A DNA stretch of 64,000 nt from Pseudomonadota bacterium (GCA_020161065.1 JAIUPH010000006.1:62001-126000), one strand, 5' to 3'. Shown: positions 51,664 through 60,521, counted from the stretch's first letter. Notes: generated by a model not told the origin, from the sequence alone. A program made the numbers and translations.

Positions 51664-52653
51664 TCACAACCTGACCGTGCGGGCCATAGCCTGGCGCTTC
51701 TTTTCTGGATAGACCGACGCGATGTCCACGCGCCCTTCCATTTGCCGCAGGCATTCCAGCACCCCCGGCTGGAACGGCTTCCAGCCGAGCGCCTGCCGCG
51801 CCTTCACGCTCGACGCCAGGAGGTTGACCTTGAAATCGCCGGGCGAGAACGGTCCGTCGACCGCTGCAAGCTGCTGCTCGGACAGGCAGTCCACCCGCCC
51901 GCTGAAGCCGCAGACACGGCTGACGGCTTGCGCCAGTTCGAACGAGGGCACCGTGTCGGTGGTGCCGAAGTAAATCTCGCCGGCCTTGCCGTGATCCAGC
52001 GTCAGAAGAACGAGGTCAGCCAAATCGTCCACATGCACATACGCGATGGCGCCGCATTGGCCTGGCGGCAGCGCGTAGATCGCGCCGTGCTTGCGCGCGC
52101 AGTCGAAGCGCCGAGCCACCGGGCCGATGTAGCCGCCGTCGCGTCCGTAGACCTGACCCGGCGCCACGATGAGGCTGCGCACACCGCGATGTGCCGACTT
52201 GAGCATTGCATCGTGGGGCGCCAGAAGGCCCGCGTAGAAGTAGGGAGGCTGCGGCGGAATGTCCTCGGTCAGCACCAGCCCGGGGCTGGCCCAGGCATTG
52301 CCGAACCAGAACCCGGTGCCACTGATCTGCATGTACGGCTTGCCCGAGCCTTCCAGCGCATCGAGGATGCAGGACACGGTGCTGCCATAGCGGTCTGCAG
52401 CACCTGGGGCCATGGCGCTGGTGAGAAAGCCGCCCGTGGAGAAGCCGAGGACCGCGTCGGCGGTGCGCGCTGCGTTCCCGATGGCTTGCACGTCGCCCAG
52501 CGTGCCGCGAATGGGTTCCACGCCGACCGCGGTCAGTTCCTGGGCGGCGGTCTCGCTGCGCGCCAGGCCGCAAACCGAGTGCCCGGCCGCATGCAGCTTC
52601 TCGACCACGACGGAACCGATGTAGCCCGTCAAACCAATACCGAAGACCTTCAT
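51664..52653 (-). CDS. NAD-dependent epimerase/dehydratase family protein
   Basis: 329-residue extended SDR-type protein. The nucleotide motif is VFGIGLTGYIGSVVVEKLHAAGH, a variant of GxxGxxG. Later motifs include LIVAPGQVYGRDGGYIGP, a PGxVYG stretch near the usual YxxxK region, and VHVDDLADLVLLTLDHG. The classic YxxxK is not obvious, so catalysis is uncertain. Its start lies 13 bp from a TetR-type operator, divergent from the TetR gene, so it is the most likely direct target of that regulator. First gene of the minus-strand island cluster. Confidence 0.82.
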   Translation of the reverse strand: MKVFGIGLTGYIGSVVVEKLHAAGHSVCGLARSETAAQELTAVGVEPIRGTLGDVQAIGNAARTADAVLGFSTGGFLTSAMAPGAADRYGSTVSCILDALEGSGKPYMQISGTGFWFGNAWASPGLVLTEDIPPQPPYFYAGLLAPHDAMLKSAHRGVRSLIVAPGQVYGRDGGYIGPVARRFDCARKHGAIYALPPGQCGAIAYVHVDDLADLVLLTLDHGKAGEIYFGTTDTVPSFELAQAVSRVCGFSGRVDCLSEQQLAAVDGPFSPGDFKVNLLASSVKARQALGWKPFQPGVLECLRQMEGRVDIASVYPEKKRQAMARTVRL

Positions 52654-52665
52654 AAGAACCTTAAT

Positions 52666-52681
52666 TAGGTCAAATGACCTA
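52666..52681. promoter_or_regulatory. TetR-type operator 1, at the epimerase promoter
   Basis: TAGGTCAAATGACCTA: 7-bp perfect arms around AA. It lies 13 bp upstream of the epimerase start in an AT-rich intergenic region. The same palindrome occurs 141 bp away beside the TetR gene. Confidence 0.75.
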
Positions 52682-52806
52682 TAAAAATCAGCATTCTGCT
52701 ATAGGAAGAGATTGAAGAGATCAAAGAATATTAGGTCTGTAGACATATGAGTGTCACAGCAAATACCCTGATGTGGCTCGCTGCCCTGGACATGTTTCGA
52801 ATAAAA

Positions 52807-52822
52807 TAGGTCATTTGACCTA
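52807..52822. promoter_or_regulatory. TetR-type operator 2, at the regulator's own promoter
   Basis: TAGGTCATTTGACCTA is the reverse complement of operator 1. It lies 27 bp before the TetR start, consistent with autoregulation. Together the two sites place both divergent promoters under one regulator. Confidence 0.75.
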
Positions 52823-52848
52823 AGCATTGAACTCAATGGAGCGCCACC

Positions 52849-53526
52849 ATGGCCAGATCCAGCGCGGACGACACTCGTCAGCGAATACTTGACGCCGCCG
52901 AGGCGCTGTTCGCCGAGCGCGGCTACCACGGCGCTGCGCTGCGGCAGATTGCCGAGGGCGCGGGCGTCGCAGTTTCGGTCGCGCAGTACCACTACGACAG
53001 CAAGGAGACGCTCTACTGCGACGTGGTCGAAAGGCGCATCGCGGTGCTCAACCACGAGCGCCTGGGCCTGCTGGACAAGGCCGAGCGGGCCAGCCCCGAC
53101 GGCGCGCCCCCCCAGCTGTCAGCCGTGCTGCAGGCCCTGATCGAGCCCATCGTGCGCTTTTGCCGCAGCAAGCGTCCGGGCGCCAAGGAATTCGCCCAGA
53201 TCCTGGGTCAGGTCAGCAACGACCCGGGGCCCCATGCCCGCCGTGTCGCGGACACTCATTTCGACCCGATCGGGCGCTACATGATGAAGGCCCTGGCGGC
53301 GGCCTTGCCCGGCCTGCCTCAGGACACGCTGGCGCTGGGCTACATCTTCGTGATCGGCAGCATCGCCGCCGTCGTCTCGCCCACAGGGCGGCTGGCCGGC
53401 CTGGCCAACGGCGCTGCCGGCGTGGAGACGGCCGATGCGATCCTGCAGCGCCTGCTGCCCTTTGCGACGGCGGGATTCCTGGCGATCGCCGCCCCGACCG
53501 CCGGGCTTGCCCGGGATCAAGCATGA
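52849..53526 (+). CDS. TetR/AcrR family transcriptional regulator
   Basis: 225 residues. The N-terminal helix-turn-helix is complete: DDTRQRILDAAEALFAERGYHGAALRQIAEGAGVAVSVAQYHYDSKETL. The ligand domain (about 70-210) is of the CecR/DUF1956-like type, with the EPIVRFCRSKRPGAKEFAQIL region. It probably represses the divergent epimerase-to-FAH cluster through the two AGGTCA palindromes. The last codons (PTAGLARDQA) fall inside direct repeat B, so the original C-terminus may have been replaced. Confidence 0.9.
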   Translation: MARSSADDTRQRILDAAEALFAERGYHGAALRQIAEGAGVAVSVAQYHYDSKETLYCDVVERRIAVLNHERLGLLDKAERASPDGAPPQLSAVLQALIEPIVRFCRSKRPGAKEFAQILGQVSNDPGPHARRVADTHFDPIGRYMMKALAAALPGLPQDTLALGYIFVIGSIAAVVSPTGRLAGLANGAAGVETADAILQRLLPFATAGFLAIAAPTAGLARDQA

Positions 53527-53559
53527 CAAACGACAAGGCCCGCCGAAGCGGGCCTTGTC
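53491..53559. repeat. Direct repeat B, right boundary of island; includes acnB terminator
   Basis: Second copy of the 69-bp repeat. It encodes the TetR C-terminal tail and then a 12-bp GC stem (53532-53543 with 53548-53559) and tetraloop, which on the minus strand serves as a terminator 45 bp past the acnB stop. Here the hairpin right arm stops at CTTGTC; the extra 7 bp present in copy A are absent. Confidence 0.9.
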
Positions 53560-53604
53560 TTTACGCGGCGCGCGAATGCGCCGGCGCGCTGTCGCGTGCG
53601 TGGG

Positions 53605-56196
53605 TCAGACCGCCACGCTCTTGGCCGTGTGCGCGTATTCCTCGATCTGGTCGAAGTTCATGTACTTGTAGATGCTGGCGGCGTCCTTGTTCACGATGCC
53701 CATGGCCTCGTGGTACTCGGCCACGGTCGGGATCTTGCCCAGCTTGCTGGCGATGGCCGCCAGCTCGGCCGAGGCCAGGAACACGTTGCTGTTCTTGCCC
53801 AGGCGGTTGGGGAAGTTGCGCGTGCTGGTGCTGATCACCGTGGCGCCTTCGCGCACCTGCGCCTGGTTGCCCATGCACAGGCTGCAGCCGGGCATCTCGG
53901 TGCGCGCGCCGGCGGTGCCGAAGGCGGCGTAGTGGCCTTCCTTGATCAGCTCGCTCTGGTCCATCTTGGTCGGCGGCGCCACCCACAGCTTGACCGGGAT
54001 GTCGCGCTGCCCGCCCAGCAGCTTGGCCGCAGCGCGGAAGTGGCCGATGTTGGTCATGCAGCTGCCGATGAAGGCCTCGTCGATCTTGGTGCCGGCCACG
54101 TCCGACAGCAGCTTGGCGTCGTCGGGGTCGTTGGGGCAGCACAGCACCGGCTCCTTCAGCTCGTTCAGGTCGATCTCGATCACCGCGGCGTATTCGGCGT
54201 CCTTGTCGGCTTCCAGCAGTTGCGGGTTGGCCAGCCAGGCCTCGACCTTCTCGATGCGGCGCTTGAGCGTCTTGGCGTCCTGGTAGCCCTCGGCGATCAT
54301 GTTCTTCATCAGCACGACGTTGCTCTTCAGGTACTCGACGATGGGCGCCGGGTTGAGCTTGATCGTGCAGCCGGCGGCCGAGCGCTCGGCCGAGGCGTCG
54401 CTCAGTTCGAAGGCCTGTTCGGCCTTCAGGTCGGGCAGGCCCTCGATTTCGAGGATGCGGCCGCTGAAGACGTTCTTCTTGCCGGCCTTGGCCACCGTCA
54501 GCAGGCCTTGCTTGATGGCGTAGTACGGAATCGCGTGCACCAGGTCGCGCAGCGTCACGCCGGGCTGCATCTTGCCCTTGTAGCGCACCAGCACGCTCTC
54601 GGGCATGTCCAGCGGCATCACGCCGGTGGCGGCGCCGAAGGCCACCAGGCCCGAGCCGGCGGGGAAGCTGATGCCGATCGGAAAGCGCGTGTGGCTGTCG
54701 CCGCCGGTGCCCACGGTGTCGGGCAGCAGCAGGCGGTTGAGCCAGCTGTGGATGATGCCGTCGCCCGGGCGCAGGCTGACGCCGCCGCGGTTGCTCATGA
54801 AGGTGGGCAGCTCGCGGTGCGTCTTCACGTCCACCGGCTTGGGGTAGGCGGCGGTGTGGCAGAAGCTTTGCATCACCATGTCGGCGGAAAAGCCCAGGCA
54901 GGCCAGGTCTTTCAGCTCGTCGCGCGTCATCGGGCCGGTGGTGTCTTGTGAACCCACCGTGGTCATCTTCGGCTCGCAGTAGGTGCCGGGGCGGATGCCT
55001 TGCCCTTCGGGCAGGCCGCAGGCGCGGCCGACCATCTTCTGCGCCAGGGTGAAGCCCTTGCCCGTGTCCTTGGGCGCCACCGGCAGGCGGAACGCGGTGG
55101 AGGCCGGCAGGCCCAGCGCTTCGCGCGCCTTGGCGGTGAGGCTGCGGCCGATGATCAGGTTGATGCGGCCGCCGGCGCGCACCTCGTCGAGCAGCACGTC
55201 GCTCTTGAGCTTGAACTCGGCGATGGTCGCGCCGCCCTTGGTGATCTTGCCGGCGTAGGGGTGGATCTCGATCACGTCGCCCATCTCCAGGCGCGAGACG
55301 TCCACCTCGATCGGCAGGCTGCCCGAGTCTTCCTGCGTGTTGAAGAAGATCGGCGCGATCTTGCCGCCCAGCGTGACGCCGCCGAAGCGCTTGTTGGGCA
55401 CGAAGGGGATGTCCTGCCCGGTGGCCCAGATCACGCTGTTGGTGGCGCTCTTGCGGCTGGAGCCGGTGCCCACCACGTCGCCGACGTAGGCGACGACGTG
55501 GCCCTTCTTCTTGAGGTCTTCGATGAACTGGATCGGCCCGCGCTTGCCGTCCTCTTCGGGCTTGAAGGCGGCGTCGGGGCGCGTGTTCTTCAGCATCGCC
55601 AGGTAGTGCAGCGGGATGTCGGGGCGGCTCCAGGCGTCGGGCGCGGGCGAGAGGTCGTCGGTGTTGGTCTCGCCGGGCACCTTGAAGACGGTGGCGGTGA
55701 TGGTCTGGGGCACCTCGGGCCGGCTGGTGAACCACTCGGCGTCGGCCCAGCTCTGCATCACCTCCTTGGCGCGCGCGTTGCCGGCCTTGGCCTTGTCGGC
55801 CACGTCGTTGAAGTAGTCGAACATCAGCAGCGTCTTCTTCAGCGCGGCGGCGGCAACGGGGGCGACCTCGGCATCGTCGAGCAGTTCGATCAGCGGGTGC
55901 ACGTTGTAGCCGCCGACCATGGTGCCCAGCAGCTCGGTGGCCTTGGCGCGGCTGATCAGGCCGACCTTGAGGTCGCCATGCGCCACGGCGGCCAGGAAGC
56001 TGGCCTTGACCTTGGCGGCGTCGTCCACGCCCGGCGGCACGCGGTAGGTCAGCAGCTCCAGCAGGAAGGCGTCCTCGCCAGCGGGCGGGTTCTTGATCAG
56101 CTCGATCAGTTCGGCCACCTGCTTGGCATCGAGCGGCAGCGCGGGAATGCCGAGCGCGGCGCGTTCGGCGGCTTGTTGGCGGTAGGCGGCAAGCAT
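53605..56196 (-). CDS. acnB: Aconitate hydratase B
   Basis: Main TCA-cycle aconitase, also usable for 2-methylisocitrate; converts citrate to isocitrate with a [4Fe-4S] cluster. 863 residues as in other AcnB. The N-terminal HEAT-like domain (about 1-160) is followed by the swivel domain ([28 protein letters not shown]) and core domains. Cluster Cys are in [19 protein letters not shown] and [35 protein letters not shown] and [22 protein letters not shown] are typical active-site stretches. A GGAG site precedes the ATG. Confidence 0.98.
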   Translation of the reverse strand: MLAAYRQQAAERAALGIPALPLDAKQVAELIELIKNPPAGEDAFLLELLTYRVPPGVDDAAKVKASFLAAVAHGDLKVGLISRAKATELLGTMVGGYNVHPLIELLDDAEVAPVAAAALKKTLLMFDYFNDVADKAKAGNARAKEVMQSWADAEWFTSRPEVPQTITATVFKVPGETNTDDLSPAPDAWSRPDIPLHYLAMLKNTRPDAAFKPEEDGKRGPIQFIEDLKKKGHVVAYVGDVVGTGSSRKSATNSVIWATGQDIPFVPNKRFGGVTLGGKIAPIFFNTQEDSGSLPIEVDVSRLEMGDVIEIHPYAGKITKGGATIAEFKLKSDVLLDEVRAGGRINLIIGRSLTAKAREALGLPASTAFRLPVAPKDTGKGFTLAQKMVGRACGLPEGQGIRPGTYCEPKMTTVGSQDTTGPMTRDELKDLACLGFSADMVMQSFCHTAAYPKPVDVKTHRELPTFMSNRGGVSLRPGDGIIHSWLNRLLLPDTVGTGGDSHTRFPIGISFPAGSGLVAFGAATGVMPLDMPESVLVRYKGKMQPGVTLRDLVHAIPYYAIKQGLLTVAKAGKKNVFSGRILEIEGLPDLKAEQAFELSDASAERSAAGCTIKLNPAPIVEYLKSNVVLMKNMIAEGYQDAKTLKRRIEKVEAWLANPQLLEADKDAEYAAVIEIDLNELKEPVLCCPNDPDDAKLLSDVAGTKIDEAFIGSCMTNIGHFRAAAKLLGGQRDIPVKLWVAPPTKMDQSELIKEGHYAAFGTAGARTEMPGCSLCMGNQAQVREGATVISTSTRNFPNRLGKNSNVFLASAELAAIASKLGKIPTVAEYHEAMGIVNKDAASIYKYMNFDQIEEYAHTAKSVAV

Positions 56197-56250
56197 GGTG
56201 GCTCCTTGGGGGGTCGGAAAGGGGAAACGTCGTCGGTCGAGTGTGAGGGC

Positions 56251-56670
56251 TCAGGCTTTCGGTACGATGACCTTGAGGCCTTTGAAGTAGTCGCGGAAAA
56301 AACCCGCGTCACGGGTGATCAGGCCCTGGCATTGCAGCAGCGCGTGGGCGCCGATCAGGAAGTCGGGCACGCTGCGCCGCGCCGGCGGCGCCTCGCCGCT
56401 GCGGCGCAGCCGGTCTTTGTAGCGGCGCTGCATCTCGCCGGCGCGCACGGCCGAGCGCAGCTCCAGCGGCGAGAAGGCGATGCCCACGGCGTCCAGCGTG
56501 TCCATCACGATGTCGCTGTGGCCGAGGCCGGCCACCACCTCGCTGACCACCACCGCGCAGGCGACCACCGGGCCCGCCGACAGCGCCGTGCGCAGCGCGT
56601 CCTCGGCGTGCTCGGCGGCCGGCCCGTCGCCGATGTAGTCGACGAGCACCGAGGTGTCGACGGCGATCAC
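56251..56670 (-). CDS. vapC: PIN domain toxin of a second VapBC pair
   Basis: 139-residue PIN-domain ribonuclease. Acidic residues are at IAVDTSVLVDYIG (Asp near residue 4), VVVSEVVAG (Glu), and SVPDFLIGAHALLQ with GLITRDAGFFRDYF (Asp). The start is GTG 56670-56668, overlapping the antitoxin stop as GTGA. Not closely similar to the toxin at 16435-16887, so the two pairs are independent. It lies 54 bp upstream of the acnB start on the same strand. Confidence 0.87.
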   Translation of the reverse strand: MIAVDTSVLVDYIGDGPAAEHAEDALRTALSAGPVVACAVVVSEVVAGLGHSDIVMDTLDAVGIAFSPLELRSAVRAGEMQRRYKDRLRRSGEAPPARRSVPDFLIGAHALLQCQGLITRDAGFFRDYFKGLKVIVPKA

Positions 56671-56927
56671 CGTTCGTCGCCCGGCGGCGGGTAGGGGTCG
56701 CCGGGGGCGCGGCCGCGCAGCTCGCGCATGATGTCGTCGGTGGTCACGCCGGGCGGCAGCTTGATGCGGCCGCGCAGCTTCGACAGCGCATCGCCCACGT
56801 CCTTGCGCAGCACGATGCGGCCGTTGTCCAGCTCGACCTTGAGCTTGGTGCCCTTGGTCAGGCCCAAGGCGTCGCGCACGGCCTTGGGCAGCGTGATCTG
56901 GCCTCGTTCGGCGACGGTGGCTTCCAT
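56667..56927 (-). CDS. vapB: AbrB/MazE-type antitoxin (SpoVT-AbrB fold)
   Basis: 86 residues. The N-terminal swapped-hairpin DNA-binding fold is visible: MEATVAERGQITLPKAVRDA followed by LGLTKGTKLKVELDNGRIVLRK. The C-terminal half (KLPPGVTTDDIMRELRGRAP) would bind the toxin. Start ATG 56927 has a GGAGG-like stretch just upstream. A 35-bp inverted repeat 50 bp upstream is the probable operator. Confidence 0.87.
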   Translation of the reverse strand: MEATVAERGQITLPKAVRDALGLTKGTKLKVELDNGRIVLRKDVGDALSKLRGRIKLPPGVTTDDIMRELRGRAPGDPYPPPGDER

Positions 56928-56976
56928 CGGCGGCCTCCTGGGTTCTGGGACGATGGGGGCGAGGGCCGAATCTGAA

Positions 56977-57011
56977 CGATTCGGTATGCATGGATTCTAC
57001 ATACCGATTCG
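56977..57011. promoter_or_regulatory. Candidate AbrB-antitoxin operator, 12-bp inverted repeat
   Basis: CGATTCGGTATG (56977-56988) and CATACCGATTCG (57000-57011) form an inverted repeat with one mismatch and an 11-bp spacer. It lies in an AT-rich patch 50 bp upstream of the antitoxin start, where an autoregulatory site is expected. Confidence 0.6.
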
Positions 57012-57030
57012 ATCGGAATCAAGGTTAACC

Positions 57031-57621
57031 CTAGGAGCCTGGCTGCGACGCCGCTGACGCGGCGGCGGCGGCCGGTGCGGCAGCCGGTGCGGAGGCCGAC
57101 GCGGCGGCGGCCGGTGTCGCCGCCTTGCTCGGGTCGATGCCGATCGACTCGCCCGGCGGCCGGTTGCGCATCGCCTCGCGCTGCATCTCGTGGACGCAGT
57201 TGTCGACCAGGCGCTGGCCGATCTTCACGTCCATCAGCATCGACTTGTTGGCGATCTGCAGCATCAGCGTGCGGCCCTTGACGTCTTCCAGCCGCAGCGC
57301 GCCGGTCTTGGACAGCACCGGCTTCATGGTCCACAGGTTCTTGCGGTGCTTGACGTCGAGGTAGCCCTCGAAGCGCGGGTTCTTGGCGATCACCACCTTC
57401 TCGTCGAACTCGCACTCGTAGTCGCCCAGGTGGGCCAGCGCGGCGGCCACCTTTTGTTCGTCGTCGGCGGCGGGCAGCGGGGCCGCCGGGGCCGGCGGCG
57501 GCGGCGCCGGCGCGCGCCGCTGCTGGCGCGAGGGCGAGGTCTGCGCGGCGCAGGTGCCGGCGGCGGCAACGAGCAACAACAGCAGCAGGCGATGGCTGGC
57601 AGGCTTGGCGGCAGGCGTCAT
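57031..57621 (-). CDS. Secreted protein of unknown function
   Basis: 196 residues. A signal peptide covers about 1-26 (RLLLLLLVAAAGTCAAQ). Next comes a Pro/Ala linker (APAPPPPAPAAPLPAADDEQ), then a compact domain of about 95 residues with two Cys that could pair (LGDYECEFDEKVVIAKN and LVDNCVHEMQREA), and an Ala-rich tail. It resembles small conserved periplasmic proteins of Burkholderiales; I do not recognise a function. It overlaps the GNAT remnant by 4 bp and is the last gene of that minus-strand unit. Confidence 0.75.
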   Translation of the reverse strand: MTPAAKPASHRLLLLLLVAAAGTCAAQTSPSRQQRRAPAPPPPAPAAPLPAADDEQKVAAALAHLGDYECEFDEKVVIAKNPRFEGYLDVKHRKNLWTMKPVLSKTGALRLEDVKGRTLMLQIANKSMLMDVKIGQRLVDNCVHEMQREAMRNRPPGESIGIDPSKAATPAAAASASAPAAAPAAAAASAASQPGS

Positions 57622-58028
57622 CGGGTGGTCGCGGGGGGTTCGGAAGCCGGTGATTGTGAGCCTGGCATGGCGCCTGCCGTCCCCGCCCCGCGCCGCAGCC
57701 GGTACAGCACATGCCGGCTCATCGGATGCTCGGGCGCCAGCCGCGGGTGGGCGAACGGCAGCGCGCCGGGGATCTCCAGCGCCCAGGCGCCCCAGCCGCG
57801 GCGCTGCAGCGTGGCGCGGATGCGCGCCGCCTCGGCCAGCGCTTCGTCGCGCGTCAGCAGGCCCGGGAAATGGCGCCGCACCGCGAGGTCGGCGTTCATC
57901 GCCACCCAGGGCTCGAGGTCGCTGTCCATCCAGCCGCGCAGCAGCGTGCGCGCGGTGCGCAGCTCGCGCACGCCGTCGAAGGTGGGCAGCACCAGCGCGC
58001 CGCCATGCGCCGTGGCCAGCCGCGTCAT
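57618..58028 (-). pseudogene. GNAT acetyltransferase with internal in-frame deletion
   Basis: 136 codons. The first part is a normal RimJ/RimL-type GNAT start: LRTARTLLRGWMDSDLEPWVAMNADLAVRRHFPGLLTRDEALA, then RRGWGAWALEIPGALPF. The sequence then jumps to HPRLAPEHPMSRHVLYRLRR, which is the usual C-terminus. The 70-80 residues between them, which carry the acetyl-CoA binding motif and core strands, are missing. The frame is intact, so a short product could be made, but acetyltransferase activity is unlikely. It is coupled to its neighbours by 4-bp overlaps on both sides. Confidence 0.75.
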
Positions 58029-59020
58029 GCGCCGTCCGCGAACCACGCCGCGCGCACTTCGGCGGGCAGTTGCGCGCCGTCGCTGAACGAGGTGCGGTGC
58101 GCGCGCTCCAGCAACTGCCAGAAGTAACGGTAGCTGGCGCGGTCGTGCAGCACGTCGTGGTGGCGGATCGGCGCCCAGTGCGCGGCCTGCGCGGCCTGCA
58201 GGATCTCGATGGCCTGGTCGATCTCGGCGACGGTGGGCGTGAAGGCGTCGACGATGGGGCGGATCTGCGCCGGGTGGATGCTCCACATGCGCGTGTAGCC
58301 GAAGCGGCGCGCGGCGATGCCGGCGGCCTCCTGCAGCGCCGCGGTGTGCTTGAACTCGGTGACCACGCAGTGCGACGGCACCTTGCCTTCGGCGTGGCAG
58401 GCGGCGGCGATCTCCAGCTTGGCGCGCACGATCAGCGGGTGCTCGAACTGCCCCGGCACGCCCATCGCGCTTTGCGGGATGGCGCCGCGGTGCGCCGAGA
58501 CGAAGTCCATCAGCCCGAAGCTCAGCGACTCGATGCGCGGATGCGCCGCCAGCGCGCGCACGTCCTGCAGCGCGCCGTGCGTCTCGACCAGCGCGTGCAG
58601 CGGGATGTCGGCGCCGCCGCCGGCGTCGATGGCGGCCGCGGCGCGGTGCAGCTCGGCCGCGTTGCGCGGCTTGGGCAGCATGATGTAGGCCGGGCGCCGG
58701 CGCGCGGCCAGCACGATGGCCGCCACGTCGGCGAAGCGCGGGTGGTCCACCGGCAGCACGCGCACGCCCACGCGGCCGAAGCGGTTCAGCGGCCCGGCCA
58801 GCAGCTCGGCGATGAGGTGCGCGTGCTCGACCTCGGCGCCGATGGGCGCGCCGTCTTCGTTGTCGAGCGTGACGTCGAACACCGGGCCCAGCTCGGCCTG
58901 CAGCTCCAGGCTCTTGCGCATGCGCGCCTCGACGCCGCTGTAGTGGTCGCAGACCGGCAGCGCCGGCACGGTGCGTTCGTCGGGGTCGAACAGGGCTTGG
59001 CGGGGGTGCGGGGCGTTCAT
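58025..59020 (-). CDS. HpcH/HpaI aldolase, citrate lyase beta (CitE)-like protein
   Basis: 331-residue TIM-barrel protein of the CitE-like / malyl-CoA lyase superfamily. The barrel has RVLPVDHPRFADVAAIVLAA, YIMLPKPRNAAELHRAA, DIPLHALVETHGALQDV with the metal-binding Glu, and SLSFGLMDFVSAHRG with the metal-binding Asp region. WSIHPAQIRPIVDAFTP is also typical. It probably cleaves or hydrolyses a CoA thioester of malate or citramalate type; the substrate is open. Such genes often sit near mdh and acn in Burkholderiales, as here. The ATG at 59020 is preferred to in-frame upstream codons. Confidence 0.86.
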   Translation of the reverse strand: MNAPHPRQALFDPDERTVPALPVCDHYSGVEARMRKSLELQAELGPVFDVTLDNEDGAPIGAEVEHAHLIAELLAGPLNRFGRVGVRVLPVDHPRFADVAAIVLAARRRPAYIMLPKPRNAAELHRAAAAIDAGGGADIPLHALVETHGALQDVRALAAHPRIESLSFGLMDFVSAHRGAIPQSAMGVPGQFEHPLIVRAKLEIAAACHAEGKVPSHCVVTEFKHTAALQEAAGIAARRFGYTRMWSIHPAQIRPIVDAFTPTVAEIDQAIEILQAAQAAHWAPIRHHDVLHDRASYRYFWQLLERAHRTSFSDGAQLPAEVRAAWFADGA

Positions 59021-59091
59021 GGCGCCATTGTCGGTCGGCGCCGGATCGTATGATGATTGCCGACCAAGGGCACTTGAAGACGGCGGCACGC

Positions 59092-60519
59092 ATGGCGGTG
59101 AAGGAAGACAGCGACTTCGGCCTGATCGGCCTGGCGGTGATGGGCCAGAACCTGGTGTTGAACGTCGAGAGCCGCGGCTTTCGCGTCAGCGTCTACAACC
59201 GCACGGCGCAGGTCACGCGCGACTTCGTGGCCGCGCACCCGGGGCTGCGGCTGGCGGGCTTCGACTCGCTGGCCGACTTCGTGGCCAGCCTGAAGCGGCC
59301 GCGCAAGATCCAGCTGATGGTGCAGGCCGGCGCGGCGGTGGACGCGGTGATCGAGCAGCTGTTGCCGCTGCTGGCGCCGGGCGACATCGTGATCGATGGC
59401 GGCAACAGCCTGTACACCGATACCGAACGGCGCGACGCCTGGCTGGCGGCCAAGGGCCTGCGCTTCGTCGGCGCCGGCATCAGCGGCGGCGAGGAAGGCG
59501 CGCGCAAGGGCCCGAGCATCATGCCCGGCGGCCCGGCCAGCACCTGGGACGAGATCCGGCCGATCTACGAGGCCATCGCCGCGCGCGTCGACGGCCAGCC
59601 CTGCGTCATCCACATCGGCCCCGGCGGCGCCGGGCACTACGTGAAGATGGTGCACAACGGCATCGAGTACGGCGACATGCAGCTGATCTGCGAGGCCTAC
59701 GCGCTGCTGCAGGCCGCCGGGCTGGACGCGCCGCAGATGGCTGCCGTGTTCGACGAGTGGAACCGCGGCGAGCTGCAGAGCTACCTGATCGAGATCACCG
59801 CGCGCGCGCTGGAGCAGGTCGACCCCGAGACCGGGCGGCCGCTGGTCGACCTCATCCTCGACAAGGCCGGCCAGAAGGGCACCGGCCGCTGGACGCTGAT
59901 CAACGCCGCCGAGCAGGCGGTGGTGGTGAGCACCATCAACGCCGCGGTGGAGGCGCGCGTGCTGTCGTCGCAGCGCGCCTTGCGGCTGCAGGCGTCCCAG
60001 GTGCTGCAAGGCCCGCCGCAGCGGCTGGCGGTGGATGCGCAGGCGCTGCAGGGCATGGTGCGCGAGGCGTTGTATGCCTCCAAGATCATCAGTTATGCGC
60101 AAGGCCTGGACCTGATGCGCAGCATGAGCGAGAAGAAGGGCTGGAACCTCGACCTCGGCGGCATCGCGTCCATCTGGCGCGGCGGCTGCATCATCCGCGC
60201 GCGCTTCCTCGGCCGCATCACCGAGGTCTGGCGCGCCGACCCGCAGCTGCCCAACCTGGTGCTGGCGCCGTATTTCAGCGGCCTGCTCAACCGCGCGCAG
60301 CAGCCCTGGCGCGAGGTGGTGGCGCTGGCGGTGCGCGCCGGCATCCCGGTGCCGGCGTTCAGCGCCTCGCTGGCCTACTACGACAGCCTGCGCAGCGCGC
60401 GGCTGCCGGCCAACCTGCTGCAGGCGCAGCGCGACTTCTTCGGCGCCCACACCTACGAGCGCATCGACCGGCCCGAGGGCGAGTTCTTCCACACCCAGTG
60501 GCCCGAGGTCATCGGCTGA
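59092..60519 (+). CDS. gnd: 6-phosphogluconate dehydrogenase
   Basis: Oxidatively decarboxylates 6-phosphogluconate to ribulose 5-phosphate with NADP+. 475 residues, the usual decameric/dimeric form. The cofactor fold is GLIGLAVMGQNLVLNVESRG. Catalytic motifs are VIDGGNSLYTDTERRDAW, GAGISGGEEGARKGPSIMPG, VKMVHNGIEYGDMQLICEAY and TGRWTLINAAEQAV; the C-terminal helical domain includes GGCIIRARFLGRI. The ATG at 59092 gives the family N-terminus; one at 59050 would add 14 residues. In this autotroph the product also feeds RuBP regeneration. Confidence 0.96.
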   Translation: MAVKEDSDFGLIGLAVMGQNLVLNVESRGFRVSVYNRTAQVTRDFVAAHPGLRLAGFDSLADFVASLKRPRKIQLMVQAGAAVDAVIEQLLPLLAPGDIVIDGGNSLYTDTERRDAWLAAKGLRFVGAGISGGEEGARKGPSIMPGGPASTWDEIRPIYEAIAARVDGQPCVIHIGPGGAGHYVKMVHNGIEYGDMQLICEAYALLQAAGLDAPQMAAVFDEWNRGELQSYLIEITARALEQVDPETGRPLVDLILDKAGQKGTGRWTLINAAEQAVVVSTINAAVEARVLSSQRALRLQASQVLQGPPQRLAVDAQALQGMVREALYASKIISYAQGLDLMRSMSEKKGWNLDLGGIASIWRGGCIIRARFLGRITEVWRADPQLPNLVLAPYFSGLLNRAQQPWREVVALAVRAGIPVPAFSASLAYYDSLRSARLPANLLQAQRDFFGAHTYERIDRPEGEFFHTQWPEVIG

Positions 60520-60521
60520 GC

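Noticed and set aside
48132-53559. Interpretation of the island as a composite transposon
   Set aside because: No transposase or IS-type terminal inverted repeats were found; only direct repeats containing hairpins are present.
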